Notes under the pieces: model-generated
Told to the model about the DNA's origin: nothing
Seen by the model: only the letters and a program-made list of their open reading frames with translations
Databases searched by the model: none
Program-made: the position numbers and the translations under genes
Origin: Desulfobacterales bacterium
GTDB taxonomy: Bacteria > Desulfobacterota > Desulfobacteria > Desulfobacterales > JAHEIW01
Assembly: GCA_030066985.1 (NCBI GenBank)
Contig: JASJAN010000023.1
Coordinates: forward strand, 1 to 64,000
Length of the DNA: 64,000 nucleotides
Reading direction: 5' to 3'
In this document: piece by piece, positions 63,101 to 64,000 of the stretch
Position numbering within the stretch: the stretch's first letter is position 1
Layout: every line of letters starts with the position of its first letter

Positions 63101-63150
63101 TTAATTGCATATACGAAGCTGCAATTAATGACTCACGATACAGCTGTATC
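63101..63150. promoter_or_regulatory. Two dyads upstream of upp
   Basis: TTAATTGC (63101-63108)/GCAATTAA (63121-63128) is an inverted repeat, and GATACAGCTGTATC (63137-63150) is a perfect 14-nt palindrome 57 nt before the upp start. The first may be a terminator of the preceding gene, the second an operator. Neither matches a known pyrimidine regulation element. Confidence 0.45.
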
Positions 63151-63206
63151 TGTATTTCTCCTACCTGTCTTACCATGCTCTTAACCTATCGCAAAAGGAG
63201 GTCCCC

Positions 63207-63833
63207 GTGCCGGTACATGTCGTAGATCACCCTTTGGTCAAGCACAAATTAGCGTTCATGCGGGAAAATGATATTACCACCAAAGATTTCCGTGACCTTG
63301 CTTCAGAACTGGCCAATCTCTTGACTTATGAAGCCACTAAACATCTGGAAACAGAAAGCGTCACCATCCAGGGTTGGGCCGGTGAAGTTGAAGTTGAAAA
63401 AATTAAAGGCAAAAAAATCACCGTCGTACCGATTCTAAGGGCTGGCCTGGGTATGATGGACGGCGTCCTTAATCTGATACCCACGGCCAAAGTCAGCGTT
63501 GTCGGCCTTTACCGCAATGAAGAAACCCTTGAACCGATCCGGTATTATGTCAAGATGACAAGCCAGATGGAGGAGCGGATTGCATTGATTTTGGACCCCA
63601 TGCTGGCAACCGGCGGTACGGTGATCGCCACGATTGATCTGATAAAAGAATCCGGCTGCAAAGATATCAAAGGGATTTTTATGGTCGCTGCGCCGGAAGG
63701 CATCGAACGGTTGCAAACGGCTCATCCCGATGTTGAAATTTGGGTTGCCGCCATAGATGAAAAACTAAACGATGTCGGATATATATTGCCCGGATTAGGC
63801 GATGCGGGCGATAAAATATTTGGTACCAAATAA
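63207..63833 (+). CDS. upp: Uracil phosphoribosyltransferase
   Basis: A 208-residue enzyme that makes UMP from uracil and PRPP in pyrimidine salvage. The PRPP-binding motif is [10 protein letters not shown], the N-terminal part [22 protein letters not shown] is highly typical, and the uracil-binding end [18 protein letters not shown] is complete. Translation starts at GTG with a strong AGGAGG upstream. A uracil-permease-like gene begins 61 nt downstream, which matches the usual upp-uraA pair. Confidence 0.97.
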   Translation: MPVHVVDHPLVKHKLAFMRENDITTKDFRDLASELANLLTYEATKHLETESVTIQGWAGEVEVEKIKGKKITVVPILRAGLGMMDGVLNLIPTAKVSVVGLYRNEETLEPIRYYVKMTSQMEERIALILDPMLATGGTVIATIDLIKESGCKDIKGIFMVAAPEGIERLQTAHPDVEIWVAAIDEKLNDVGYILPGLGDAGDKIFGTK

Positions 63834-63894
63834 ACCCAGCTGACATCATTAATTCTGTCACCTTATCTTCAGCCATCAGAGGACCAGCGTAGGC

Positions 63895-64000
63895 ATGGCC
63901 GTCAAGGATTGGATAACAGATTATAAATTAAGTTTTCCAGACAGTTTATTCAGTGTACAAATCCTGCTGGTCGCATTTGCTGGGTTGATCACCGTGCCCA
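63895..64000 (+). CDS. Start of a uracil/xanthine permease-like gene (partial)
   Basis: The first 35 codons of a gene cut by the right edge. The reading MAVKDWITDYKLSFPD then VQILLVAFAGLITVP fits the N-terminus of NCS2 permeases, where the first helix contains a Q-x-x-x-V-A-F-x-x-x-(V/I)-x-V-P pattern. Location behind upp supports a uracil permease (uraA type). An AGAGGA lies some 11 bases before the ATG. Confidence 0.7.
   Translation, partial: MAVKDWITDYKLSFPDSLFSVQILLVAFAGLITVP

Overview
The window looks like chromosomal DNA of a sulfate-reducing member of the Desulfobacterota (former Deltaproteobacteria). The main reasons are a complete tmc operon (acidic tetrahaem cytochrome c3 plus its membrane complex), a desulforedoxin-type protein, c-haem and Cys-rich PAS sensor kinases, and two in-frame UGA codons at Cys positions that read best as selenocysteine. 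No rRNA, tRNA, CRISPR array, phage or complete insertion sequence was seen.

Layout. 0-18 kb is a mosaic of accessory genes, several richer in GC than their surroundings: an MFS pump with a divergent AraC regulator, a tiny desulforedoxin-like gene, a stand-alone GMP-synthase ATP-pyrophosphatase, two RsbU-type phosphatases, a run of four oxidoreductase/cupin genes, and perR-katG. 18-31 kb holds a nucleotide-transporter-like protein with HEAT repeats next to a Ser/Thr kinase, a sodium:solute symporter, OsmC, dienelactone hydrolase, small DUF proteins and a second MFS transporter. 30-35 kb shows both decay and novelty: an alcohol dehydrogenase gene with an amber codon, a probable selenoprotein of the NTF2/SnoaL type beside its Cys-containing paralogue, the C-terminal remnant of cydB followed by an intact DUF2474 gene, a histone H1-like gene with a near-consensus promoter, and dodecin.

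35.4-50.3 kb is one long minus-strand block of 14 genes: response regulator, c-haem sensor kinase, receiver-kinase hybrid and sigma-54 activator; then, behind a near-consensus sigma-54 promoter and a pair of TGCA-N6-TGCA sites, a conserved unknown protein, a tandem UspA protein, a response regulator, tmcD-C-B-A, a response regulator, a receiver-PAS-kinase hybrid and a PocR-domain protein. The simplest model is that redox or ligand signals sensed by the kinases control transcription of the Tmc electron-transfer complex through sigma-54.

50-64 kb carries a lipoprotein, a ParB-like/RAM fusion, a metallophosphoesterase, a PAS kinase, a diadenylate cyclase fused to a YbbR domain, an operon made of an OmpA-DUF1573 probable selenoprotein, a HAD phosphatase and a twin zinc-ribbon protein, then priA, upp and the start of a uracil-permease-like gene. 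Two long nested palindromes (about 150 nt each) begin or end exactly at the stop codon of a neighbouring gene.

All calls rest on reading sequence and remembered family features; no database search was possible.
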